From the NCBI RefSeq assembly GCF_014385435.1, contig NZ_JACSUD010000001.1:248001-312000 (forward strand): 64,000 bases of DNA. Direction: 5' to 3'. The notes beneath the pieces were generated by a model. The model was given only the letters and a program-made list of their open reading frames with translations. It ran no database searches and was not told the origin of the DNA. This stretch comes from Alloprevotella sp. Lung230. GTDB lineage: Bacteria > Bacteroidota > Bacteroidia > Bacteroidales > Bacteroidaceae. Shown piece after piece: positions 34,123 through 42,047 of the stretch. A program made the position numbers and the translations under genes. How positions within the stretch are numbered: the stretch's first letter is position 1; every line of letters starts with the position of its first letter.

Positions 34123-34428
34123 CTGCAAGAGTTCAATGAAAAATGGTTCAAAGGCTGAGACACTACACCCGAGGAGCAGAAAGTAAAGCTCACGGCCATT
34201 GTCAATGCTGTTAAGCAGGACAACGACTACATTACACTCATCGTAGGCAATCCGGATAAGCAGGCTGCAGAAGAGGCACTTGATAAGATTATCGATCGCA
34301 TTGTGCGCAGACAACGCCAAAAGGATATGTCGCTCTACAAGGAATATATGAACGAAGAGTGCAAAATCAATTTCTGGTCGCTGGTGACTAGGATGATTGA
34401 GACCCCTTCATTAGTAACAATAAAATAA
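34123..34428 (+). pseudogene. Remnant resembling the C-terminus of a type I restriction HsdR subunit
   Basis: The frame reads LQEFNEKWFKG, a TGA stop (34156-34158) where Trp would fit, then DTTPEEQKVKLTAIVNA ... IDRIVRRQRQKDMSLYKEYM ... FWSLVTRMIE and a stop at 34428. The RRQR-LYKxY pattern near the end resembles the C-terminal helical part of HsdR motor subunits. Only about 100 residues remain, beginning right at IS copy C, with no start. The assignment is from memory of the family and moderate. Confidence 0.45.
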
Positions 34429-34439
34429 AGCATTATAAC

Positions 34440-35669
34440 ATGGGATTACTTGATATTTTGTTCGGGAAAAAGGCTGAAAAAAAACGCCTTAGAAAGGAAC
34501 ACGAGGCTGAGCAAGAACGACTTCGTCTCGCTCAGGAAAAGCGTATTGCAGATGAGCGAGAGGCACGTCTTGCTACAAACAAAAAGAAAGAAGAAGAACG
34601 ACTGGCTCGATTGAAGTCTCAGCAGGAAGCTGACAATTCAACTACTGAATCGGTAAGAACTTCTTTTAAGATTGGTGGACGAGAAATTGTGGTTGATGCT
34701 GCAGACCTTAAGGTTGATCAAGAAGCTTTGAATGCTTATGAGGCTCACGATTATCCCACTGCAATTGCAAAGTATTCCTTCTTGATTGAAAAGAACAGAA
34801 GCGCTTTTCAATACTATAAGTTTAGAGGAACCGTTTATGAGGATATGGGTGATGATAACTCAGCCTTTAATGATTTTGCAAAGGCCGTAGATTTATGTCC
34901 TACGGACGCAGTAGCTTTGTATCGTTTGGCTATGGTTTATCACAGAAGAAAAGATCTTAGAACAGCCATAAAGTATCTTGAAGAAGCATATAAATATTCT
35001 CCCACCTATGATAATCTGATGGGGAATTCTTATAACAATATCCTATTTGTACATAAGAGGGTTATTGCTTGTAACTTAGCAAACTTCCTCACTCAATCTA
35101 ATCGTGTAGAAGAAGGCTTAAAATTACTGGATGAGGTAATATCGAATTGCCCCAATTACTCATTCCCATATTTTGTAAAAGCTATTACATTAGCTAATAA
35201 AGGCGATTATAAGAGTGCTGCATCAAGTGCAGAAAAGGCTTCTGTCTTAGGATACCCACAAGCCAATGCTTTGCTGGGTCAGATAAGAGCAAAAATGACT
35301 GTGTCTAATTCAAATGATCGTTTTTCTGAAATGGTAGATAAAGCATCCTTTAATCCATTCAATATTACTACAGATAAGGCTTTGCAGAATACTACCCCTC
35401 TTCCAGATTATAGAAATGTCTTTGCGAGAGAATTGGCTAATCTATTCTCTACGTTGAATGGTCACATGTCAGAGGATGCGGTTGTTACATCATACATCTT
35501 TAAATTGGCTGAATCATATTATAATAATGCAGGCTATATTCCTAAGAATTCCTTGGATGATATAATAGAGTCAGTTTATTCAGCATATCAAAACACAAGC
35601 TACTACAATCCTTCAATAACTCTCAATGATGTTAAATATAAGGTTTATTTTAGCTTGCTAAATAGATAA
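34440..35669 (+). CDS. TPR-repeat protein with charged N-terminal helix
   Basis: The 409-residue cytoplasmic protein begins MGLLDILFGKKAEKKRLRKEH, followed by a long Lys/Glu/Arg-rich coiled coil (about 10-65). Tetratricopeptide repeats follow (about 95-290: ALNAYEAHDYPTAIAKYSFL, ALYRLAMVYHRRKDLRTAIKYLEEA, FPYFVKAITLANKGDYKSAA), then a helical C-terminal region with no motif I recognise. Such proteins are protein-interaction scaffolds. The DNA is AT-rich and the gene starts 11 bp after the HsdR-like remnant inside the IS-bounded island, so it is probably horizontally acquired cargo. No function is assigned. Confidence 0.75.
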   Translation: MGLLDILFGKKAEKKRLRKEHEAEQERLRLAQEKRIADEREARLATNKKKEEERLARLKSQQEADNSTTESVRTSFKIGGREIVVDAADLKVDQEALNAYEAHDYPTAIAKYSFLIEKNRSAFQYYKFRGTVYEDMGDDNSAFNDFAKAVDLCPTDAVALYRLAMVYHRRKDLRTAIKYLEEAYKYSPTYDNLMGNSYNNILFVHKRVIACNLANFLTQSNRVEEGLKLLDEVISNCPNYSFPYFVKAITLANKGDYKSAASSAEKASVLGYPQANALLGQIRAKMTVSNSNDRFSEMVDKASFNPFNITTDKALQNTTPLPDYRNVFARELANLFSTLNGHMSEDAVVTSYIFKLAESYYNNAGYIPKNSLDDIIESVYSAYQNTSYYNPSITLNDVKYKVYFSLLNR

Positions 35670-35750
35670 TCATTATGGCCATATAACTAAGAACGTACAT
35701 TCGATGACAGGTTGTTGAGATTCTACGACATTTTTCTAAATCAGTATATT

Positions 35751-37354
35751 CCTCAATTCCGCAGCATTATTCCTTGTGAGGTACTTTTATATATTGAAGT
35801 GACATTTTTGGGATTTATCCATTGATATGGGGATTTTCTAGGATTCTTGGTTCTTGCATAGACATGAAATCCCCCATCCAAACCAATGGGGAAGTATGAA
35901 AAGCCACAAAGAAATGATGTTTATTCAATGAAGACCTCAGCGTAGTAGGTTTTATTTGTATACAGGTTTAGAACGTTCTGCCTTCCTGTTCGCACCCATT
36001 TTGCCGGCACGTTGACAAAATGCAGGATAAAGGCTTTCAGCCTGTTTGTCTTTTTCAATGGCTTGACCTTTTCGCTGACATGACGGATGAGATAGAGATA
36101 GAAGTTCTTCAGCATGGCGGTAACCATCATGAAAACCATGTTCTCAGCCATAAAGGAAAAGGGCAGATGCGACCATCCGAAGTCATTGTTCTGTATGTCA
36201 AAGTTCTTTTCGCTTGCTCCACGCTCATTGTAGAATGTAATGATGTCCTTCTCGGTAGATGTCCGGTTATTGGTAAGGATACAGCGGTATGTGTATATCA
36301 CTCCGAACATATCCGTCTGTTCCCTGCCGTGCTTGTCTTTCAAGGGACTACGCTGTACGACAAGCCTGTATGACTTTCCTTCTATTAAGTTGTCTATGCT
36401 GACGGAGGTGACATCGTATCTCTCATAACCAACCTCAACACTCTTCCATTCTTTCAGCTGACGGAAGTCCTCACATCGGCTGTCGCAGTTGGCTGCACGT
36501 ATATAGAACGTGTTGCAGCGCTGCTCTACGGTTTGGATGATTTCCTTTGAGAACGACCCGCAGTCAGCACGGAAACGCTCTGTTACCACACCAAGTTCTG
36601 AGGTTAAACGGTCCATAATGCGACGGAGCGTGTCTTCTTGATGGAATCTCACATTAGTGTTTCCGTCACGATTCTCACCTCCGACTATGATTCCCCCAAT
36701 GGAAGCCCAACCGGGGAAATAGCCAGAATCCTGCTTGTAAGAATACTTTGCATCGAACTTGTGGGCTGGAATAAACTGGTGGTCAAAGTCTAAGTCAACA
36801 TGACTGCCTACCTTTATAAGCCCCATCCTCCGTATCATCCGTAAAAGTAAGGTATTCAACTTTTCTGCTGTGTTGAAACGATACGACTTGTCGGAGGTCT
36901 CGCTCTTATAGACAATATTCTTTTCGGCAAGCTCCTTCAGTCCGCGTCCCACAGTGTCGGCACTGGGTAATAGCGTGTCAGGTCTCTGCTTGAACTGCCC
37001 TATAAGCACATTGATGTCCTCAAGGCATTCTCCACCACAAAGGTAACTGAAGAATAGAGAGCCGAAAATACTTCCATGGCTGAATGCTTTGCCGCTACTT
37101 CCACGTTTGCCCAATACAGATTCGGTAAGTTTTTCAAAGCCCAACTTTGAGAAAACGTCCATGACATGATAAATTCCACCGTAAGAAGTGATATTCTCGT
37201 TTTTAATTGCTACCTTTGTCATGTCAGTTTTTTGCTTACTTGTTATGTTTGCAGCACCAAGATAGGTGAAATTTCTGACATATCCAAGTGTTTTGAGAAC
37301 TTTGTTTCTCAGGCACTTGGAGTTCTCACAAGAATTTATGCTGCGGAATTAAGG
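35751..37354 (-). mobile_element. IS1380-family insertion sequence, copy D (intact)
   Basis: Full length with both terminal repeats (CCTCAATT... at 35751; ...AATTAAGG ending 37354). The right end joins directly to an internal point near the 3' end of another, oppositely oriented copy (E), so D either inserted into E or recombined with it. Flanks TATT and TCTT: no duplication. Confidence 0.88.
35921..37222 (-). CDS. IS1380-family DDE transposase (copy D)
   Basis: The 433-residue frame is intact from MTKVAIKNENITSYGG to YYAEVFIE, with the same acidic motifs as copy A (DLDFDHQF, FRADCGSF, NERGASEKNFD). It keeps the LLLRMIRRMGL segment that copy A has lost. It is the most complete copy in the window and the best candidate for trans-activating the deleted ones. 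Confidence 0.9.
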   Translation of the reverse strand: MTKVAIKNENITSYGGIYHVMDVFSKLGFEKLTESVLGKRGSSGKAFSHGSIFGSLFFSYLCGGECLEDINVLIGQFKQRPDTLLPSADTVGRGLKELAEKNIVYKSETSDKSYRFNTAEKLNTLLLRMIRRMGLIKVGSHVDLDFDHQFIPAHKFDAKYSYKQDSGYFPGWASIGGIIVGGENRDGNTNVRFHQEDTLRRIMDRLTSELGVVTERFRADCGSFSKEIIQTVEQRCNTFYIRAANCDSRCEDFRQLKEWKSVEVGYERYDVTSVSIDNLIEGKSYRLVVQRSPLKDKHGREQTDMFGVIYTYRCILTNNRTSTEKDIITFYNERGASEKNFDIQNNDFGWSHLPFSFMAENMVFMMVTAMLKNFYLYLIRHVSEKVKPLKKTNRLKAFILHFVNVPAKWVRTGRQNVLNLYTNKTYYAEVFIE

Positions 37355-37538
37355 TCTTCATTGAATAAACATCATTTTTTTGTGGCTTTTCATACTTCCT
37401 CATTGGTTTGGGCGGGGGATTTCATGACTATGCAAGAACCAAGAACCCCAGAAAATCCCCATATCAATGGATAAATCCCCAAAATGTCACTTCAATATAT
37501 AAAAGTACCTCACAAGGAATAATGCTGCGGAATTGAGG
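37355..37538 (+). mobile_element. IS1380-family fragment, copy E (3' end only)
   Basis: It begins TCTTCATTGAATAAACATC, the last transposase codons, and continues through the conserved 3' untranslated part to the right terminal repeat ending ATTGAGG at 37538. The rest of the copy is not found on the other side of copy D. Confidence 0.85.
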
Positions 37539-37772
37539 ATTCTCATAAATATTTATCAGAGTAGAAAATAACCCTACTTTGATTAACTTCCAACATCACC
37601 CATCCTATCATCTATAGATAACGTTACAAGCCGATAATATTCAAAAAGATAATGCAAAAGTAAGAAAAAAAAACGAATCAAATACTTGTCACAATACTAA
37701 AGATATATTGCCACATAGAAAAATACGTTCAAAAATAAGGCACATAGAACTACATATACCTCATTTTAGGTA
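37539..37772. other. AT-rich leader region upstream of the TonB receptor
   Basis: No gene is supported. The stretch is AT-rich, with A-runs, and leads into a consensus promoter at 37773. Confidence 0.4.
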
Positions 37773-37803
37773 TTGCACGCTCTATAGAATATTAGTACTT
37801 TTG
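37773..37803 (+). promoter_or_regulatory. Promoter of the island TonB receptor
   Basis: TTG (37773-37775), 20-bp spacer, TACTTTTG (37796-37803): full consensus. The transcript should start near 37808, about 30 nt before the start codon. Confidence 0.75.
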
Positions 37804-37838
37804 CAGACATCAATTAACACTCATAGAATTGTATTTAT

Positions 37839-39974
37839 ATGAAAAAAGAAACAATTTATCTATCTCTCGCAATGCTTGCAATGGCAACCACACCTTGTAA
37901 TGCACAATCAGAAGAGATTAAAGACTCCACACAACATCTCGAAGAAGTAATAATCAGTACTACACGTATACCTGAAATAAAGCAGAATGCGGCTGCTACA
38001 GTTACGATTCTTGACCAAAAGCAAATAGCAGAAATGAGCAAGGCGGCTCCCGATATCACTCACCTCTTAGGCATGCTCACGCCTGGTATGGCTCTATCAA
38101 GTAATACTACAAGCTCTCGGTCACAATCACTTCGTGGAAGAAGCGCACTTATCTTGATTGATGGTATTCCTCAATCAACTCCTTTACGTTCAACAGACCG
38201 TGACATCCGAACCATCGACATCGCTGCTATCGACCATATAGAAGTAGTAAAAGGCTCTACTGCTCTCTATGGTAATGGTGCTATCGGAGGATTGATAAAC
38301 ATCATAACTAAGAAGAATACCACCAACAAGGCTGTAGCTGGAGAGACGACTCTCTCGGGTTCAACTTATAACCTCTTCCGTCACGGAAAAGGGCAAGGTT
38401 ATCGCATCAACCAGCAAGTTTATGGTCGTGTGGGGCAATTTGATTATCTCGTAAATGGGGCTTTTGGACGTACAGGTAGTGCTATTGATGGTGATGGGAA
38501 ATTTATCTCTCCACGCTACGGACTCGGTGATACTTATACAACAAACATACTTGTTAATCTCGGTTATTCCCTATCTCCTAAGAACAGAATAGAATTGATG
38601 TATAATTTCTATCGTAGTTTGCAAGACACAAAATTGATTCCTTTCGGCGGAAAGTACCTCCAAAGTCCTTCTATTGGTATAATTGGTAACAAGGACCCAC
38701 AGGCAGTTGACGAGGGAACAAGATACAATCACAATGCTTACCTCAAGTTTACTTCAAAGGATATATTCAAACATACCGACTTAGAAGCATCTGTTTATGG
38801 TTCGGGAATATATACTATCTTCGACTTCCGTAAGGCTAACCCTGCGCAGCCAAGATGGGAAGAAACAAGTGGACAGTCGGCTGTTAAGGATCGTAAGTTT
38901 GGTTTCCGCACCCAGTTTAATACTCGACTTATATTCTCAGAGAATGCTTTTGCACACTTAGCTTATGGTTATGACTACCTTTATAATAAGACATCACAAC
39001 CTTTGGTAGATGGTAGATACTGGATGCCATGGGTGACAAGTAACAACCATGCGCCCTTTGTTCAAATGAAGACCACACTATGGCAACATCTAAGCCTCAA
39101 ATTAGGAGGACGTTACGACTTCATTAATATAAACGTACCAGACTATGATGTATTGCGCAATAAGCTCTCCGACCCACAGGTTCATGTCAAAGGTGGAAAG
39201 CTAAAGTATAATAATATGTCTTTTAATGTGGGTGTTTCTTATAACAAATATCCTGCTTTTCAACCCTTCGTAGCCTACTCTCAAGGTTTCTCTATCTTTG
39301 ATTTAGGTCGTACATTACGTGCTGCTAAGGCCGATGTGCTCTCTAAGATATCAACAGAACCAGTAAAGACAAACAACTACGAGATGGGTGTTTACTCTGA
39401 TATTAACCATTGGTTGCAGTTGAATGGATCTGTTTTCTACACCTATTCTAAGCTTGGAAGTGACCTCAAGATAGAGAATGGTTTCTGGGTAGTAAACCGT
39501 ACTCCACAGAAGGTGTATGGCGTTGAATTGAGTGCAGATGCACAATTTCTCCGTAACTTAAAGGTTGGTGCTAACTTCTCATGGTTCGAAGGTAAGCTCA
39601 AATCAGCTACTGGTGATTGGGACACATATATGTCAAACATTTCCATCCCAGCCGCAAAGTTGGCAATGTATGTCAACTATGCTCCTGTCAAGAACACCTA
39701 TCTCCAACTGCAATACATGCACACCGGTAAGCGTGACAGATTTACTCCTAATGCTTCAGGAGTATATAACGAGGGTGAAGGTATCGTAAATCGTATCAAC
39801 TTACTAAACCTTACTGCAGGCGTAAAGATGAAGGCTTGCGACTTAAGTTTGGCTGTATCCAACTTATTGAACTACACTTATTACACACCAGCATCTATGA
39901 TGATGGCACGTAATGCAGAGTATGCACATGCTGATGGACGCAAGATAACACTCACTGCAGTGTTCAAATATTAA
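37839..39974 (+). CDS. TonB-dependent outer-membrane receptor (island-borne)
   Basis: The 711-residue protein has a signal peptide (MKKETIYLSLAMLAMATTPCNAQ), a TonB box-like EEVIISTTR, a plug domain (about 45-165, with LRGRSALILIDGIPQ and IDHIEVVKGSTALYGNGAIGGLINI) and a 22-strand barrel ending in FKY. It resembles iron or haem/siderophore receptors; the ligand cannot be told. It lacks the N-terminal CarboxypepD-regulatory domain of many Bacteroidetes receptors, and no SusD partner follows. It is AT-rich and lies between IS copies E and F, so it is likely mobile cargo. It has its own promoter and terminator. Confidence 0.88.
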   Translation: MKKETIYLSLAMLAMATTPCNAQSEEIKDSTQHLEEVIISTTRIPEIKQNAAATVTILDQKQIAEMSKAAPDITHLLGMLTPGMALSSNTTSSRSQSLRGRSALILIDGIPQSTPLRSTDRDIRTIDIAAIDHIEVVKGSTALYGNGAIGGLINIITKKNTTNKAVAGETTLSGSTYNLFRHGKGQGYRINQQVYGRVGQFDYLVNGAFGRTGSAIDGDGKFISPRYGLGDTYTTNILVNLGYSLSPKNRIELMYNFYRSLQDTKLIPFGGKYLQSPSIGIIGNKDPQAVDEGTRYNHNAYLKFTSKDIFKHTDLEASVYGSGIYTIFDFRKANPAQPRWEETSGQSAVKDRKFGFRTQFNTRLIFSENAFAHLAYGYDYLYNKTSQPLVDGRYWMPWVTSNNHAPFVQMKTTLWQHLSLKLGGRYDFININVPDYDVLRNKLSDPQVHVKGGKLKYNNMSFNVGVSYNKYPAFQPFVAYSQGFSIFDLGRTLRAAKADVLSKISTEPVKTNNYEMGVYSDINHWLQLNGSVFYTYSKLGSDLKIENGFWVVNRTPQKVYGVELSADAQFLRNLKVGANFSWFEGKLKSATGDWDTYMSNISIPAAKLAMYVNYAPVKNTYLQLQYMHTGKRDRFTPNASGVYNEGEGIVNRINLLNLTAGVKMKACDLSLAVSNLLNYTYYTPASMMMARNAEYAHADGRKITLTAVFKY

Positions 39975-40115
39975 TCCTCAAACACTCGATAGACTTATTC
40001 TCAAGTGCTGGAAGGACATTAAAATACCAAGTAAAGGTGGATAAAGTTCACCTTTTGTGAGTACGCAAGGTTCCCTTCTAAATACAGAAGCAGCCTATAG
40101 TGTATCATAAACTAT

Positions 40116-40165
40116 AAGCAGGGAAGACGAAATACAACAAGTATCGTTTCCCTGCTTTTCTTTTA
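40116..40165 (+). terminator. Terminator after the island TonB receptor
   Basis: AAGCAGGGAA (40116-40125) pairs with TTCCCTGCTT (40148-40157), followed by a T-rich tail. It lies about 140 bp after the stop. The surrounding 39975-40340 otherwise shows nothing I can support. Confidence 0.7.
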
Positions 40166-40340
40166 CTTCTTAAAAGCCCTAATTATATCTTTACACCTCA
40201 TATAATACCAATATATAGACTGTCCATTATTACTATATAAGGAACATGCTACCATCTCTTTATACGTCAGAAGCCAATAGTTGCAACTCTACGAAAAGGC
40301 CACTTACGCAGAAAGCAACTATTAAAAAACGATTAAACTT

Positions 40341-40370
40341 TTGATGGATACATATAATTACTTACTTTTG
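40341..40370 (+). promoter_or_regulatory. Orphan promoter facing IS copy F
   Basis: TTG (40341-40343), 19 bp, TACTTTTG (40363-40370): a consensus promoter whose transcript would run within about 40 bp into the back end of IS copy F, antisense to its transposase. The gene it once served is gone. Confidence 0.6.
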
Positions 40371-40409
40371 CAATACATATCAATTAATTCAATAAAAATT
40401 TTATTATTA

Positions 40410-41221
40410 CCTCAATTCCGCAGCATTATTCCTTGTGAGGTACTTTTATATATTGAAGTGACATTTTTGGGATTTATCCATTGATATGGGGATTTTCTGG
40501 GGTTCTTGGTTCTTGCATAGTCATAAAATCCCCCCCACCCAAACCAATGGGGAAGTATGAAAAGCCACAAAGAAATGCTGCTTATTCAATGAAGACTTCA
40601 GCGTAGTAGGTTTTATTTGTATATAGGTTCAGAACGTTCTGCCTTCCCGTTCTTACCCATTTTGCTGGTACGCTGACAAAATGCAGGATAAAGGCTTTCA
40701 GCCTGCTTGTCTTTTTCAATGGCTTGACCTTATCGCTGATATGACGGACGAGATAGAGATAGAAGTTCTTCAGCATGGCGGTAACCATCATGAAAACCAT
40801 GTTCTCAGCCATAAAGGAAAAGGGCAGATGCGACCATCCGAAGTCATTGTTCTGTATGTCGAAGTTCTTTTCGCTTGCTCCACGCTCATTATAAAATGTA
40901 ATGATGTCTTTCTCGGTAGATGTCCGGTTATTGGTAAGGATACAGCGGTATGTGTATATCACTCCGAACATATCCGTCTGTTGCTTGCCATCCTTGTCTT
41001 TCAAAGCCCAATTTTGAGAAAACGTCCATGATGTGATAAATTCCTCCGAAGGAAGTGATATTCTCGTTTTTAATTGCTACCTTTGTCATGTCAGATTTTT
41101 GCTTACTTGTTATGTTTGCAGCACCAAGATAGGTGAAATTTCTGACATATCCAAGTGTTTTGAGAACTTTGTTTCTCAGACACTTGGAGTTCTCACAAGA
41201 ATTTATGCTGCGGAATTAAGG
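40410..41221 (-). mobile_element. IS1380-family element, copy F (internally deleted, both ends present)
   Basis: At 812 bp it keeps both terminal repeats but lacks about 790 bp of the transposase gene. The junction CTTTCAAAG (40998-41006) is exactly the one in copy B. With both ends intact it could be moved by an intact copy, like a MITE. Flanks ATTA and TATA: no duplication. Confidence 0.85.
40582..41089 (-). pseudogene. Deleted transposase of IS copy F
   Basis: The start at 41089 (MTKVAIKNENITSFGG) leads to the deletion at the CTTTGAAA direct repeat, after which the remaining 140 C-terminal codons are in another frame. Non-functional. Confidence 0.85.
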
Positions 41222-41231
41222 TATAGAGTGT

Positions 41232-41360
41232 ATGCCAACAAGGAATTCTTTTATAAAGACATATTCTACACCCCAAGAGTTAGTACGGCTACTCAAAACA
41301 AGAGGTCTGGAGATAACTGATGATGCAAAGGTGCAACATTACCTTTCTCACATCGGATAG
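41232..41360 (+). pseudogene. N-terminal remnant of an Abi-family (Abi_2) protein
   Basis: From the ATG at 41232 the frame reads MPTRNSFIKTYSTPQELVRL, then LLKTRGLEITDDAKVQHYLSHIG before a TAG. This is the N-terminal signature of Abi_2 proteins (LLKxRGLxI, then YLxxIGYYRL), with the stop where YYRL should follow. The downstream 41361-41600 is decayed and holds no other frame I can support. Together with the C-terminal remnant at 6663 it shows that at least one Abi gene has been broken up. Confidence 0.55.
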
Positions 41361-41612
41361 ATAAAGTTGCTCTTGGTTTCCCTGTCGGTTGGGAAAATGA
41401 GCCACTATGGCAATGAAGTTTGTCAATGGGCTGATTTCATCGGTGTGTATAACCTTGTAGAGACTTGCTGAAACGCGCTGATGCACCTTTTCTTCAACAT
41501 TCCCAATATTTGACCTGGAGACCTTTGCTCAGAACAAGATAAGTAGTTGCACCTACACACCACCTTGCTTGTAAATGATTCACACACTTTTTTCAAAGAA
41601 ATTTAAGCAAAT

Positions 41613-41645
41613 GCTTGGTGGTTTCAGAAAAAGGCGGTAATTTTG
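41613..41645 (+). promoter_or_regulatory. Promoter of the tRNA-Lys pair
   Basis: TTG near 41613, about 20 bp, then a TAAT-TTTG -7 box near 41636-41645, about 35 bp before the first tRNA. Confidence 0.6.
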
Positions 41646-41679
41646 CACTCGCAAACAAGGCAAAAGCCGTTGGGCATCT

Positions 41680-41752
41680 GCACTCTTAGCTCAGTTGGTA
41701 GAGCAACTGACTCTTAATCAGTGGGTCCAGGGTTCGAACCCCTGAGAGTGTA
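41680..41752 (+). tRNA. tRNA-Lys (anticodon CTT), first copy
   Basis: Standard cloverleaf: acceptor GCACTCT with AGAGTGT (first pair G-T), D-arm GCTC/GAGC, anticodon loop CTCTTAA (anticodon CTT), T-arm CAGGGTTCGAACCCCTG. CCA is not encoded. Confidence 0.95.
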
Positions 41753-41779
41753 CTCATCTTTCTTTTCTTGTTTGCATCT

Positions 41780-41852
41780 GCACTCTTAGCTCAGTTGGTA
41801 GAGCAACTGACTCTTAATCAGTGGGTCCAGGGTTCGAACCCCTGAGAGTGTA
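41780..41852 (+). tRNA. tRNA-Lys (anticodon CTT), second copy
   Basis: Identical in sequence to the first copy and displaced by exactly 100 bp; the GCATCT just upstream is duplicated too, so this is a recent tandem duplication. The two genes share one promoter and one terminator. Confidence 0.95.
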
Positions 41853-41856
41853 CACC

Positions 41857-41886
41857 AGCCTCGTTCTTCTCGGAACGAGGCTTTTT
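41857..41886 (+). terminator. Terminator of the tRNA-Lys pair
   Basis: GCCTCGTTC (41858-41866) pairs with GAACGAGGC (41873-41881), followed by five T residues. Confidence 0.88.
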
Positions 41887-41992
41887 GGGCAATCTTCGCC
41901 CCCCCTTTCCTATTTTATTCCAAATATGTAATTTTTACAGCCGTTTTTATACATTTCCTCGGGCAGAAATGGGCTTTTCAAAAAGAAATACC

Positions 41993-42000
41993 TATATTTG
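41993..42000 (+). promoter_or_regulatory. Candidate -7 box for tex
   Basis: TATATTTG matches TAnnTTTG; no TTG stands at the right distance upstream. The leader would be about 43 nt. Confidence 0.45.
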
Positions 42001-42047
42001 CAGGGCATTTGTGGGTAGCCCACGATTGCTGATTTCAACGTCTGTCT

